From: Halichondria panicea | Taxonomy: Eukaryota > Porifera > Demospongiae > Suberitida > Halichondriidae | Direction of reading: 5' to 3' | Length of the DNA stretch: 64,000 nucleotides | Assembly (NCBI RefSeq): GCF_963675165.1 | Contig: NC_087390.1 | Location: forward strand, 475,001 to 539,000 | Shown: positions 1 to 11,640 of the stretch, piece after piece | How the letters are laid out: each line of letters begins with the position of its first letter | How positions within the stretch are numbered: the first letter of the stretch is position 1 | Notes under the pieces: generated by a model | What the model saw: the letters and a program-made list of their open reading frames with translations, nothing else | What the model was told of the DNA's origin: nothing | The model's database searches: none | Program-made: the position numbers and the translations under genes

Positions 1-1693
1 GACATTCTCATCAATAATGCAGGTACTGCATGCAACAGTCCAAGATTGTTTGTTTGGTGTACTGATCCTATCCCTTCCAATTGTAGGTGTCTTTACCAGG
101 TCACTGTTTATAGATATGCAAGAGCCTACACACAGACGTCTCATGGAAGTTGACCTCTTTGCACCCTGGATACTGACCCATGATGTCTTGCCAGGTAGGT
201 AATTAATTAATGCTTGGTCATAATCATGTACACACGTATACATGAGAGTTGGAGTATATTTACTGTATAGCGGGGATATTTCGTGGGTATAAATGTTCAC
301 AGTTTTCGCTGATCAAGCATGTATACCACAAACATTTATACCCACGAATTAATATCGCATGCATGGGCTGCTATTCCGCGAAAATTAAATTCGCGAAATC
401 TTTCTAACGGTCAATCCACGAAGGTTTATACCCTCCGCTCGAAGTATACCGCTATATACGGTAATTGCACTGTAAATTTTTTATACCTAGCTTGCTTGTA
501 TACACAAGTCAAGTCTCTTAATTTAAATTGTAAATATGCATTCTGTAATAGGAATGCTCTCTTCTGGTTTCGGTCATGTGATAAACATTTCGTCCATTGT
601 GGGGAAATTCAGCACTGGCAGAAAAACTTCCTATTCTGGTGCCAAGTTTGGCCTTAACGGGATGATGGACTCTCTTCGCTGCGAGGTCTGTGCACACACT
701 TTAAACCTCTGATTTAATTATTGGAAGCGTTTTTATGATCGGAGAAAAGGGGTCATTAAGTAAACCCGTTTTAATTTCTAAGAATCATATAATATTCTTG
801 GTAAATGGGGCTGTTCTAATTATATACCGTATAACGGGTAATTTTCGTGGTCAAGCTGACCTCCACGAAATTTTAACGTAGGCGTGGCTTACCATAACGT
901 GTGAATGCAGTGCAGGCAATGAGACTTACATACTCACAAAAATCACTGTTTTCCAGATAAACGAATATTTCACCCCACGTACGAAAATTACCCACTATAC
1001 GGTACATCTTGTGTCAGTATAATAATAGTGTGTGCTCACATTAATTTTTGCTCACTATAATTATACAGGTTATAGATAAGAATGTCCATGTGACTAACGT
1101 GTGTCCGGGGCCAGTGAAAACAGCTGTGGCAGAGAATGCTCTCCTGTCTGATGGATCCACCAACAACAAGAAAAATCCTCTCATTGAGGGCGGGATGACA
1201 GTTCAAAGGTCAACTCAGTGTGTGCATACTAGAATTGGTATAATAATCATATGGAAATCTTAGGAATAGAAAATATCGTTCATCTCAGTTTATGCCAAAT
1301 TAATAATTAGTGTAAATATTGCATAGATGTATAGCAGTACTGCTAAAAAAAAGAATGCACTTTGACCTGATTCTAGCCACATACTAAGACTCTATTCTAT
1401 TTATACGTATACAGGTGTGCAGAGCTTACTCTGATCGCTGCGTCTAGTCAGCTCTATGAGGTACGCCATCAACAATTCATAAATACTCGGACTGGTATCT
1501 CAATCACATGGTATCTCAATCACATGGTATTCATTAGTTAAATATACTTTTCTTATCCAAGCAGGTATGGATCTCGAAGCATCCCTATCTCCTGTGCACC
1601 TACCTGGCTCAGTATGCTCCCTCACTCTGCAAGTGCCTACTGCACTGGTGGAGTCAGAGGAAAGAGAAGATGAATAAAGATAAAAAGAATTAA
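1..1693 (+). CDS. DHRS7: DHRS7-like short-chain dehydrogenase, copy A (5' partial)
   Basis: Last six exons of an SDR gene whose start lies left of the window: 1-22, 87-194, 552-685, 1069-1208, 1415-1460, 1565-1693, all with GT-AG borders and consistent phase. The exons encode NNAG, the catalytic block ISSIVG...YSGAK with Ser, Tyr and Lys in place, then VCPGPVKT and a basic C-terminus ending KMNKDKKN. SDRs of this family reduce or oxidise carbonyl/hydroxyl substrates with NAD(P)(H); DHRS7 is ER membrane-bound. Nearly identical in exon plan to the two following copies, so it is the first visible member of a tandem array. Introns hold two short inverted-repeat elements. All catalytic residues that fall in the window are present. 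Confidence 0.85.
261..463. repeat. Short inverted-repeat element (TACCGTATA family) in SDR-A intron
   Basis: Starts TACTGTATAGCGGGGATA and ends CCGCTATATACGGTA, so the ends are imperfect inverted repeats. The interior has GTATAAATGTTC and its complement, as in the copy near 62.84 kb. Probably a MITE. Confidence 0.6.
825..1004. repeat. Short inverted-repeat element (TACCGTATA family) in SDR-A intron
   Basis: Begins TACCGTATAACGGGTAATTT and ends AAAATTACCCACTATACGGT plus A, an imperfect terminal inverted repeat of about 25 bp. Interior has CGTGG/CCACG hairpin segments. Same family as 3064-3280. Confidence 0.7.
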
Positions 1694-1792
1694 CTATATG
1701 ATTTTTCCAATTGTCTACTCTAGATCTTATCTCATTATGACTCATGGGGGGGAGGGGCTAGCTAGTATTATATAATATTAATAGTTATCAAG

Positions 1793-4156
1793 ATGTCCTC
1801 CTGGTTAGTGATCTTGCTGGTGCTGGCCTTGCTCTACTTGCTGTACAAGCTGGTGGTGTTTGTCAGAGCTGATGCTGATATCACACTCCTCAGCAGAACA
1901 CTAGACACCCGTTACTTTGACAACAAGGTGGTGTGGGTCACTGGAGCCTCTTCTGGAAGTGAGATCGTTTAAAATAATCACGATTTGCAATATATTATGG
2001 TGCTATGGTATAGTTATGGGCGATTGTCAGTGTTTGTCGCCATAATTAAAGACATGCTCCTCTAGACTGTTTTTTATCCCAAGTATAAAAACGACTATAA
2101 CATAAGGAAAACTCTTTTATCTTGCTTGTTATATACCGTTTTAAATAAATGAGCCTAGCATGCATCCGAGTAGTTAAGTATGTACCAGCCAAATATTATA
2201 ACTGTTTTCAGTTGGAGAGGAGCTGTGCTACCAGTTGTCTAGACTGGGTGCTAGACTAATTCTCAGTGCAAGGTCAGAGGACAAACTGAAGGTGGTCAGG
2301 AAGGGACTTGCAAAACCCAACCAGGCAAAGTGAGAAAATATTATAGTGTACAATACAACAATTCTATATTTGCTCTATATTCAGGATCCTGCCAGTTGAC
2401 CTGAGTGACCCCTCTGCCACTAGGGAGGCTACCGAGAAGGCAAAGGCTCTGTTTGGAGGAATAGACATTCTCATCAACAATGCAGGTTCAATATGAAACA
2501 GTTTAAGGTTGTGTTTGTTGATTCCTAATCCTAAACCTTCCACTTGTAGGTGTCTCTACCAGGTCACTGTTTATAGACATGCAAGAGCCTACACACAGAC
2601 GTCTCATGGAGGTTGACCTCTTTGCACCCTGGATACTGACCCATGATGTCTTGCCAGGTAGATCTCTTCTTTGTACTGGTTCTTAATTTGCACAACACCA
2701 GTATATCTCAAAATTGACGCTTGCTATAATAGGAATGCTCTCCTCTGGTTTTGGTCATGTGATTAACATCTCGTCCATTGCGGGTAAGTTCAGCCTCAGC
2801 AGGAGAACCTCTTATTCTGGTGCCAAGTTTGGCCTGAATGGGATGATGGATGCTCTTCGCTGCGAGGTCTGTGCATGTGTACACTGACTGCATTTTTATT
2901 AACTGCATCTGTCCCTTTAATATTTCAATTAATGTTCCTTTATCTGAGTTCTATAAACTCTTGTTGTGTTGTAAGTGGAATTTTCACTTAGCATGCAGAT
3001 ACACCTTTCTTTCCCAGTAGAATAGTGCGTGCTCACTGTTACATTGTATCTTCGCTCTCATAATACCGTATAGCGGGTAATTTTTGTGGAGTAAATATTC
3101 GTTATTTTCGTGGGCAAGCTGCAGGCCATGGCCTCCACGAAAAGTTAACGTAGGCGCGGCTTACCGGAACGTAGGAATGCAGGCAGGCAACGAGACTAAA
3201 CTAAATTTTTACTCACGAAAACCACCGTTTCTCGAGTTGAACGAATTTTTTACCCCTCGAAAATTATCCGCTATATGGTATGCATACAGGTTATAGATAA
3301 GAATGTCCATGTGACTAACGTGTGTCCGGGACCAGTGAAGACAGCTGTGGCAGAGAATGCTCTTCTGTCTGATGGATCCACCAACAACAAGAAAGATCCT
3401 CTCATTGAGGGCGGGATGACAGTTCAAAGGTCAGCTCAGTATGTGCAGCATTGTGCAAATACCAATTATAATTATTCAATTTCAAATTATATATTCAAGT
3501 TTGGTATGCATGCATGGTAAGGATGTCTTAGGAGAGTAGCAACACTCAGCAAGTTTATGTCAAACAATTTATATGTGTTGCTTGGGGCATTTGGAAATAT
3601 TGAAGATGTATTATTATGCATAATTATGATAGGAATGTAGTGAATATCGTATAGCATGACATTTTCGAGAGGCTTAATTTTCGCGGATTTCGTGGGTTAG
3701 CAATCCTACACGAAAATTAAGCCCACGAAAATTATCTGCTATAACGTGAAAGGCATGGCTTCCGGTATAAGCAGAACATTGTGCAACGAAATGCTTTTAG
3801 AGGCCATTCCACGAAATATAAGTGCCTCGAAAATTTCGGGCTATACAGTACTTTTATGTTACAGCCACACATAATTATTATTATGCAGGTGTGCAGAGCT
3901 CACTCTGATTGCTGCTTCTAGACAGCTCTATGAAGTGAGTTATCAACACTTCACTATAATTATAATACTCGGATTGCTTCCTCAACGGCTATATAGTTCT
4001 GCTTATAATAATTATTTTCTTATCTAATTATAGGTGTGGATCTCCAAGCATCCCTACCTCATCCTCCCTTACCTGGCTCAGTATGCTCCCTCACTCTGCA
4101 AGTATATACTGCACTGGTGGGCACAGAGGCAAGAGAAGAAGATGAAAGAGAATTAA
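1793..4156 (+). CDS. DHRS7: DHRS7-like short-chain dehydrogenase, copy B (complete)
   Basis: Eight exons, 1793-1958, 2212-2329, 2385-2485, 2550-2657, 2733-2866, 3290-3429, 3889-3934, 4034-4156, give 311 aa with every junction in phase. Residues about 4-24 are a hydrophobic membrane anchor (LVILLVLALLYLLYKLVVFV). The Rossmann motif TGASSGIG is at 50-57, NNAG at 126-129, the catalytic triad Ser179, Tyr192 (YSGAK) and Lys196, then CPGPV. This is the classical SDR layout; the anchor and PGPV signature point to the DHRS7 branch, an ER-bound NADP(H) oxidoreductase. The start is the first ATG before the anchor. Promoter sequence (GGGGGGAGGGG...AGTTATCAAG) is repeated upstream of copy C. Substrate cannot be read from sequence. 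Confidence 0.9.
3064..3280. repeat. Short inverted-repeat element abutting an SDR-B splice acceptor
   Basis: TACCGTATAGCGGGTAATTT at the left and AAAATTATCCGCTATATGGT plus A at the right form the terminal inverted repeat. The right end stops nine bases before exon 6 of copy B, so the element supplies the upstream flank of that acceptor. Copy A carries a related element (825-1004) about 60 bp further from the same exon. Confidence 0.7.
3645..3850. repeat. Short inverted-repeat element, variant subfamily
   Basis: Left end TATCGTATAGCATGACATTT, right end AAAATTTCGGGCTATACAGT plus A, with an internal CACGAAAATTAAGCC hairpin. Variant of the TACCGTATA family; the 57.26-kb copy belongs to the same variant. 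Confidence 0.6.
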
Positions 4157-4313
4157 CTGTGATTAAATTTATTTACTTATAATTATATTATAAGGCATTA
4201 ATTTTTCTTTCTGGAGGTAATAGTAACAAATATTTGTTTGGGTATATAAACTAAATGACTCATAGGGGGGGAGGGGGTAGCTAGATCTGGTATTATATAA
4301 TCTAGTTATCAAG

Positions 4314-6816
4314 ATGTCCTCCTGGTTAGTGATCTTGCTGGTGCTGGCCTTGCTCTACTTGCTGTACAAGCTGGTGGTGTTTGTCAGGGCTGATGCTGAT
4401 CTCACACTCCTTAGCAGAACACTAGACACCCGTTACTTTGACAACAAGGTGGTGTGGGTCACTGGAGCCTCTTCTGGAAGTGAGATCGTTTAAAATAATC
4501 ACGATTTGCAATATATTATGGTGCTATGGTATAGTTATGGGCGATTGTCAGTGTTTGTCACCTTAATTAAAAACATGCTCCTCTAGACTGTTTTATCCCA
4601 AGTGAAAACGACTATAACATAAGGAAAACTCGCTTGTTATATACCGTTTTAAATAAATGAGCCCAGCATGCATCCAAGTATAGTTAAGTATGTACAAGCC
4701 AATTTCAAATAATTATTATAACTGTTTTCAGTTGGAGAGGAGCTGTGCTACCAGTTGTCTAGACTGGGTGCTAGATTAATTCTCAGTGCAAGGTCAGAGG
4801 ACAAACTGAAGGTGGTCAGGAAGGGACTCGCAAAACCCAACCAGGCAAAGTGAGAGAATTGCAATAAACAAAAGAATTTTTATTTGCTCCATATTCAGGA
4901 TCCTGCCAGTTGACCTGAGTGACCCCTCTGCCACTAGGGAGGCTACTGAGAAGGAAAAGGCTCTGTTTGGAGGAATAGACATTCTCATCAATAATGCAGG
5001 TACTACATGCAACTGTCCTATGTTGTTTAATTTCTTTTCCACTTTCCAGGTGTTTCTACCCGATCAAGTTTCATTGATATGCAAGAGCCTACACACAGAC
5101 GTCTCATGGAGCTTGACCTCTTTGCACCCTGGATACTGACCCATGGTGTACTATCAGGTACATACGTAGCTAATCACAAATCAATTTTGGATCTTGAAAG
5201 GAAAGAAATTTTTTATTTTTTGTTTGTTGAGTCAAATTTTGCAAAATTATATCAACAACTGACAATAATTATATACATATAAGAATAATATTATGTAGTA
5301 CTTGCAGGTATGTTGTCCTCTGGGTTTGGTCATATTGTCGTTACTAACTCTGTTCTGGGCAAGTTTGGTTCTAGTGGGAAGAGTTCTCTAGCCACCGCCA
5401 AATTTGGAGTGGTTGGAATGATGGACTCTATCAGATATGAAGTGAGTTATTCTTTGGAGCATAAAATTATATAAAAATTGTAGTGAAGCTGTTTGTATGT
5501 GTGTGTCTGTATAATTATGTCTATTTTAGCTGAGAAAACGAGATAAATCACTGATCAAGTACACCATTATTGTATAGCACTATCAGTAGAGCTACACTTT
5601 TTGAAATTGTACGTTGCAACAACACAGGCTTTTCAAACTTAACGCCTGATTTTGCCTATTATAATTATAGGCTTCTCTACGTTTGTCTTGCGTATTTTGA
5701 TTCATGGATAGCTAGGTAGCTGAACTCATATAGACTACAATTTATCTCTTTCGATAACCTGCATGAGGAAGAATAACTTTAGTACAAGCCAATTCCTAGC
5801 TAGTCTGGACCCGGTTGAAAGTTCTTGTCGAGACAGCGTGCTTATTCATATAATATGAGACTCTGTATGTGTACTGCTCATACAACCCCACACATTGTGC
5901 AAGTAAAGTCTAGATCTCATTATTGTCTTCTTTAGATGAGTGGACGCAATGTCCATGTGACGGTGGTGTGCCCTGGGCTAGTGAGGACGGGCATCTCTCG
6001 GAATGCACTCTTGTCCGACGGTTCTCTCAACAACAAAACGGACCAGCATATTGAAGCGGGGATGAAACCTCAAAGGTTGATTGGCTGCAGTATTTTCTTT
6101 CTGAGTTTAAGATCATGATTGCTCTCAGGTCCAAATGTACGTAGCCTCGTTCCCAGGCGGATTTGTCTCCAATGTAACGCTAGGGCGCCTGTCCAAATGC
6201 CCTATTTTGATCTGGGTGATTGTTCGAAATGGTCCCGTTTCAAAAGCTATAAGTACAATAAATTATTGTAGCTGCGAAATCTTGAGAGAATGTGTTTATT
6301 GACATCACTCACACGTGCAGGTGTTCTGAGCTTATTTTGACAGCTGTGTCCAATCAACTTGCAGAGGTAAGTTAGTCATGTGATCAACATCTCGTCTATT
6401 GCGGTAGAGTTACACAGAGACTGTGACAGGTCAATCTCTCTTGAAGTTGTACTATAAATTATCAGCTATGTAGCTGCATGGCTACAGCTAACCCTATTCA
6501 CTAACTTACTTCATTCATTTTTCCTCTTATTGAACTAAGATAAACGATAGATTTAAAAAAGTTACTGATCAACCCACGGCCATACCGACATGTTTAATTT
6601 TATTAACTGGAACATTTGGAAAGTATTATAATTATTTGGCGAATAAGCGACTTGAAGCCTTCACAACGAGTGTTGTGGTTCCATTACATTAATTAGGTGT
6701 GGATCTCCAAGCATCCCTACCTCTTCATCACCTACCTGGCTCAGTATGCTCCCTCACTCTGCAAGTACCTACTGCAACAACGAGCAAACCAACATATATC
6801 CAAAGAACCTAATTGA
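4314..6816 (+). CDS. DHRS7-like protein, copy C, catalytic Tyr replaced by Leu
   Basis: Eight exons, 4314-4479, 4732-4849, 4899-4999, 5050-5157, 5308-5441, 5936-6075, 6321-6366, 6697-6816, encode 310 aa with an intact frame. Anchor, TGASSGIG and NNAG match copy B, but exon 5 has diverged: ISSIAG became TNSVLG (Ser179 kept) and the YSGAK motif reads LATAK, so Tyr192 is Leu while Lys196 remains. The C-terminal half is also divergent (VVCPGLVRTGIS, ending HISKEPN). In known SDRs the Tyr is the acid/base catalyst, so this copy is probably inactive as an oxidoreductase, although its open frame and splice sites argue that the protein is still made. It may be a regulatory or binding paralogue, or early decay. 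Confidence 0.82.
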
Positions 6817-7124
6817 GTAGTATTATACCGTAGTGAGTTTTAATTTGACTTACATGCAGTTATAAAGTTGTGTTCCGTATCATAACATCAAATTAAGTTT
6901 CTCGGCCACGTTTTGCAAGTGATGTCATTATTTTGTCTAGATGGGGTGTAACAAAATTCACGACTTAATTGTTTATTTATATCCTGTATTGTTTCAGAGT
7001 GTCAATCAGTACAATTATGCCTATAGCTATAGCTGTAGCACTATGTATCATAAAGGTACAGTTTGAAGTTGTAGCTCTATTTCAGTTTTAGTTTGCAACA
7101 AGTCACTTCGTCGTATCTTGAACA
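6817..7124. other. Intergenic, no gene seen
   Basis: AT-rich spacer between SDR copy C and the next gene on the same strand. It must hold the 3' end of one and the promoter of the other. No convincing motif seen. Confidence 0.6.
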
Positions 7125-9063
7125 ATGCTATTAGATCTACATATAACAGTTGATATCAACTGGCTAGATTTAAGCCTTTTGTATCTTCTGGTGTCCTTGG
7201 TTTTGGTGAGCATTTTGCTATATTATGCATACTTCAAGAAAAGACTTGTTTATGAAGACTATGGTAGATCTACAGAAAAAGAAATTTCTGAAGCTGAGTC
7301 AGATTTCTACGAATTCAGGTATGCTACTATATAAATACCTAATTATGATTATGTGCTTTACACTTGTAGATATAGTCTATACCTCCATATAGACACACAA
7401 TACTTGGTACGACTAGGCTATTGCTATTGCTATCAGTACTGCATGTGTTACAGTAACCAAGTGTATGACATATAGTCTATAAGGGTGTATCTGTGAGGAA
7501 AGTAGAATCTAATGTAAATTTGCAAATACAGCATACTGGTTTTAATCAATGAATAATGTTATAGAAAAATAGAAAGGGATTGTACCTGGGGAATCCCCAT
7601 TGCTACCCTGGTAAACATGTACATATTTGGAAGTTGTGTACACTGTAATACCATATTAAAACTTGCATTCCCGTTGCATGCAAAACCCTGCAGCAAATTA
7701 CTGTATGCTTCCATGTACACATACTATATAACGTGTAGCAGGTAATTTATCTCATGCTGTATGCATTGCCAGGCTGTGCAGACCTAAACCGGAAGATGGT
7801 TGCGAGTCCCTACAATATCAAGTTGTTCGAGAATTTAGTCAAAAACTAGTAATTATAGTCGAGAATGCTGGTGTCAACGAATTGTTAGATGAGCTGTTTC
7901 AACGTGGTGTCATAGGTTTGGAAACAAAAAAGCGAATTGAAAACCTTCAGAGTACAACAGAACGCAGTAGGAATTTGATTTCCTTATTGCAAAATAGTGT
8001 CAGATACTGTCCAGACCAAACTCTAAAAATTCTGCTTGATATTATGAAGTCAAACGCTGTGTACAATGATGTAAGGCTTGAGATTGAGAAAAGATTTTTT
8101 AACTTAAGTTTCAATAGCAAACTCAGAGCCGACGTTGTCATTAGATATATCTGTTACACTGGAAAATTAACAGGGAAGAGGTTTAACAATATTTGTCTTC
8201 ATTTTCAAAAAGCACTCCTGGAAAACGATTGTAGGAAATTAAAATCTCTATTAAGAGAAAAATTTCCATTTACTGTTGAAGAGAGACTGTACTTTGAATG
8301 CTACCACTGTTTAGGCCTAACCCACAAGCATGATGAAGCGAGTATTCAAGATGCAATACACATATTGGAAAACATCGTACATCAAACAAAAACCTCACCA
8401 ACTGACAACAAGGACATTATTAGAGGCAGGGCGTACAGAATAATGGCGGGTGCATATCAAAAGCTGGATAAAATCGAGGAAGCATCTGATTGCATTAACA
8501 AAGCGATAGCCATACATTCCTATCTTGAGCATGGCTGCGAGAAAGCATGCACCTTTTTAGAATTTACTAAAATACAACAAAGTGATCCAAATATGAGGAA
8601 AACGAGAGAAAAAATGGCAGATGAATTTATGATGGTCAAAGAGTTCACATTGAAATGCAAAAACGAAGCAAGAAGACTCAAGATGATTAAAATGGTCGAA
8701 ATACAAATCGCACTGTTTTTCCTCAATCCTACGAAAAAGGATTCATTTTTCTCGATGACCAAATGGATGAGTTTTTCCCCTTCAACTGATGAACTTGACA
8801 AAGCTCAAAAATGTCTTGCAACATTACAATTATCTAACCTCGGCCAACAGAACATTTATCAAGTGAGATGGAACACAGCAATGTCAGACTTGCATAGACA
8901 TCGAAAGAATTATCAGCTGGCGCATCAGTATATAGTGGAAGCACACAACGTAACTATGAGTGCTGATATTCTGAGAGAAGATTGCTTGAAGATTGACAAG
9001 AAGCTGGCTTGGTTGAGCAAAAGAAACACATCTATACATGTACCTGACATTGAAACGGACTAA
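7125..9063 (+). CDS. Membrane-anchored death-fold-like protein with helical C-terminus, family not recognised
   Basis: Two exons, 7125-7318 and 7773-9063, join in phase (EF-R-LCRP) to 494 aa. Residues 17-39 are a hydrophobic segment (LSLLYLLVSLVLVSILLYYAYF), followed by KKR, suggesting a short N-terminal part outside the cytosol. Residues about 75-160 (QYQVVREFSQKL...LLDELFQRGVIGLE...NLISLLQN...LKILLDIM) have the helix spacing of a CARD or related death fold. Residues 165-490 are helical, with pairs such as GRAYRIMAGAYQKLDKIEEA and NYQLAHQYIVEAHN that look like TPR hairpins. The Met at 7125 is the first in frame before the membrane segment. I do not recognise an orthologue; domain calls are by eye. 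An innate-immune adaptor or receptor is plausible given the NLR array nearby, but that is inference. Confidence 0.7.
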
Positions 9064-9430
9064 AATGTTTGATCGGTTGAATTTGACAAGAATGAGTGTA
9101 CTTATAATGTACGTCTCAATGTTATAATTACGTCGTCTCTATATATCAAGCACAAGTGCATGCACCGATCGATGTGTGTTAATTATGCTGCTAACGTTTA
9201 CGTCTGAGATCAGCAAAGGAACTGTGTGTAATTAGCAACAAGAAACAATAATTGTATAACTATATGATAGCAATCAAGAATTCATTATGAACTCTATAGA
9301 GTCTTGATTGCATGCATGTCTGATATAGCACAATTTTAAAGACTGTACGTAAGCATTAAGAATTCCAATACTCTATTACATGAATAATTGTGTTCAGTTG
9401 AAAAGTTTGCACGTCCATATATGAGTATCA
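9064..9430. other. Convergent intergenic spacer, no gene seen
   Basis: AT-rich stretch between the stop codons of the membrane/death-fold gene (+) and BOLA1 (-). It contains the complementary words TCAAGAATTC and ATGAATTCTTGA near 9270-9310, a possible hairpin. Confidence 0.5.
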
Positions 9431-11386
9431 TCATCTTTTAGAGCCTCCTAAACACGGTGGTGACTGTGTGATCTTTTCCCCACGGCTTTCCCAGCGAGCA
9501 GGAGTGTCAGCCTATAGTGGTGCGTGTGTGGGGGGAGGTAAGTGGGCGTGTGTGTGGGGGAGGGGTTAAGTGGGTGTGTGTGTGGGGGAGGGGGTTAAGT
9601 GGGCGTGTGTGTGTGTGTGTGTGGGAGGTTAAGTGTGTGTGTGTGTGTGTGTGGGGGGAGGGCGTGGTACTAATATAATAAACAAATTCGAATTGTGCAC
9701 AGCTATATAATATAATCACCTATATACCGGTATGTTAACATTGACTTAATTATTCAACTGACTTTTAAGAAGCATGCAGAATCATCCCTAGCTTTCTTAA
9801 CAAAGTAACCCCATGCACTCGAATGCATAATTCAGCTCCCACCATGCATAATTTATAGTAGACTACTACCTATTCTCCCATGCACTCCACCTGTATGGAG
9901 AGGGCGTGCACTCCCTGCTGCAGCTGCTCTCCTAGGGCATCCATTATCAGTCGATGGCGCTGTATAATTATAATACAGAGTAAACGAAGAACCAACGAGT
10001 GGAAACTAAGCCCAATGTATCACTATGATATACTGGAGCCCAATGTATCACTATGATATACTGGAGCCCAATGTGCTGAGCCTATTGTTTGCCAGAGGGA
10101 ACATAGCTAAACCTGCATGAAGGTATAACCTCTCAAATGATGATCTAAATAGTGTACCTTGATCAAAGCCACTCCCTCAAACTTGTCGGACACCACCACC
10201 ACTTTAAAATGAGACTCGGAGCCTATTTAAACATAGGGAGAAATAAAAACCAATTGAGTCGATCAAGAAGACACATTCATTGCATGATGTATGTGCATAT
10301 ACCAACACACAGAGAATAATGATATATAGCTGTATAAAGAAGGATATACTCCATGCAGTGAGATGTGTCCAGAATATTATTTTCAAGCCTGAACATGAAC
10401 ATTTGCCTGTAGTATGCCCAGGGCCTAAAAGGTGTACAGTAGTTATTTGTATCACACACCTTTCGGTACATTGTGCATGTGACTCTCGTTGATGACCTCA
10501 AGATGGAGTGGCTGCATGTGGAATAAATACATAGTTACATGCAGTCAAGTAAGATGCAGCTATATTATAGTGTAAGCAACATCCAATATATGTGCTGTCG
10601 GTATACTATATATACAGATATGCTTCACAATACTGTATACCGTATTACTAGAATGTTTTGCGAGCATCAAACATTTGCGAACTTTGCGATGGTCGATCAA
10701 TTCGCAACAATAAATCCGCAAAAACCTAAATTATTACCAGTTAGTAAATACACACGATCCTTGCCAGAACGCAATAGTTAGATCACAAAGGGTAACATTT
10801 TCTGCTGATTTGGCTCATAATTTGCAAAGGTTTTTCACCCGCAAACATTCTAGTAATACGGTATTCTATTCACAAAGCTTATCAGTTATTATCGTATAAT
10901 TATAGTAGGGTACATATACTTACAGTTAGTTGTTGCTCCAGCTTGGTGTGTATGGTCCTCTGTACTTCACCAGTCGCCTATAGTGGAGGGGGGGCTAGAT
11001 CACCATGGCAACACGTATAGGTTATATGCACAAATGAAGTGGTTTTGTGCACAAAATTAATATTGCAGTCAAATAATTATAAATCAATCACTGTACTGTG
11101 GTGATACAACTTATACCGTACAATTTTGCTATGGACATTGACAACTAGCACTGCTATGACTTGTGGCATGCATACACGTACTTATTACCCAACGTCAGGT
11201 ATGGAATCAGGACATGTATGTTATAGTTATGGAACCAGGACGTGCATGTTCATATGGATTCATACACATGCACTCAGGCCATTCCAGCCACTCCCTCACC
11301 TCCCGACTGCTCATACTGGCTGTGTGTACGTGTGCAGACAGACTAATTAGCCTCTGGAGAATCACTGCACTCCTCAGACTATTCAT
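9431..11386 (-). CDS. BOLA1: BolA-like protein 1, mitochondrial (complete)
   Basis: Six exons on the minus strand, 11300-11386, 10924-10977, 10460-10511, 10158-10222, 9891-9959, 9431-9511, all in phase, 135 aa. The N-terminus (MNSLRSAVILQRLISLSAHV) is basic and hydrophobic without acidic residues, typical of a mitochondrial presequence. The BolA fold follows: TIHTKLEQQL, PLHLEVINESH, SESHFKVVVVSDKFEG, then the family signature RHRLIMDAL with its conserved His, and GVHALSIQADTPARW. BOLA1 partners monothiol glutaredoxin 5 in mitochondrial iron-sulfur handling. The short exons are invisible to simple ORF searches. Its 5' end is about 250 bp from the 3' end of the PPIG gene on the same strand. 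Confidence 0.93.
9519..9670. repeat. GT-rich microsatellite in the last BOLA1 intron
   Basis: Runs of GTGTGTGT interspersed with GGGGGAGG and TTAAGTGGGCG units repeated several times. Short open frames across it encode only His/Thr/Pro runs. Confidence 0.85.
10011..10073. repeat. 28-bp direct repeat in a BOLA1 intron
   Basis: The unit beginning CCCAATGTATCACTATGATA occurs twice in tandem, followed by a partial third start (CCCAATGTG). Confidence 0.85.
10638..10863. mobile_element. MITE with about 24-bp terminal inverted repeats
   Basis: Starts TACCGTATTACTAGAATGTT and ends AACATTCTAGTAATACGGTA, a near-perfect inverted repeat. It lies in a BOLA1 intron and has no coding capacity. Confidence 0.82.
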
Positions 11387-11640
11387 CCAAGAAGATATGA
11401 TAATGGGTACAGGTCGTTTATTCTATTGTAACACACATATTCACGTATATTAGAGAAAAATCGGCCTAGAAAATTTCACTTTCCCACCCTCTAATATTAG
11501 ACGCATAATAAGCCGCGGAGATTAATCGAAGTCTAACAGCCAGCAATTAATTTCTTGTATACATGTACAAAAGGATAAGGGTAAATACGTGTAGTGTACA
11601 CATCATATCACATGTACGTGTATAACAATGGTGAGAATAT

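Noticed and set aside
3275..3520. Open frames starting inside SDR introns (for example 3084-3296 and 3275-3520)
   Set aside because: They overlap a real exon plus intron read-through or the inverted-repeat element; the spliced model explains the coding part.
9507..9719. His/Thr-rich small protein on the minus strand
   Set aside because: Product of the GT microsatellite in a BOLA1 intron.
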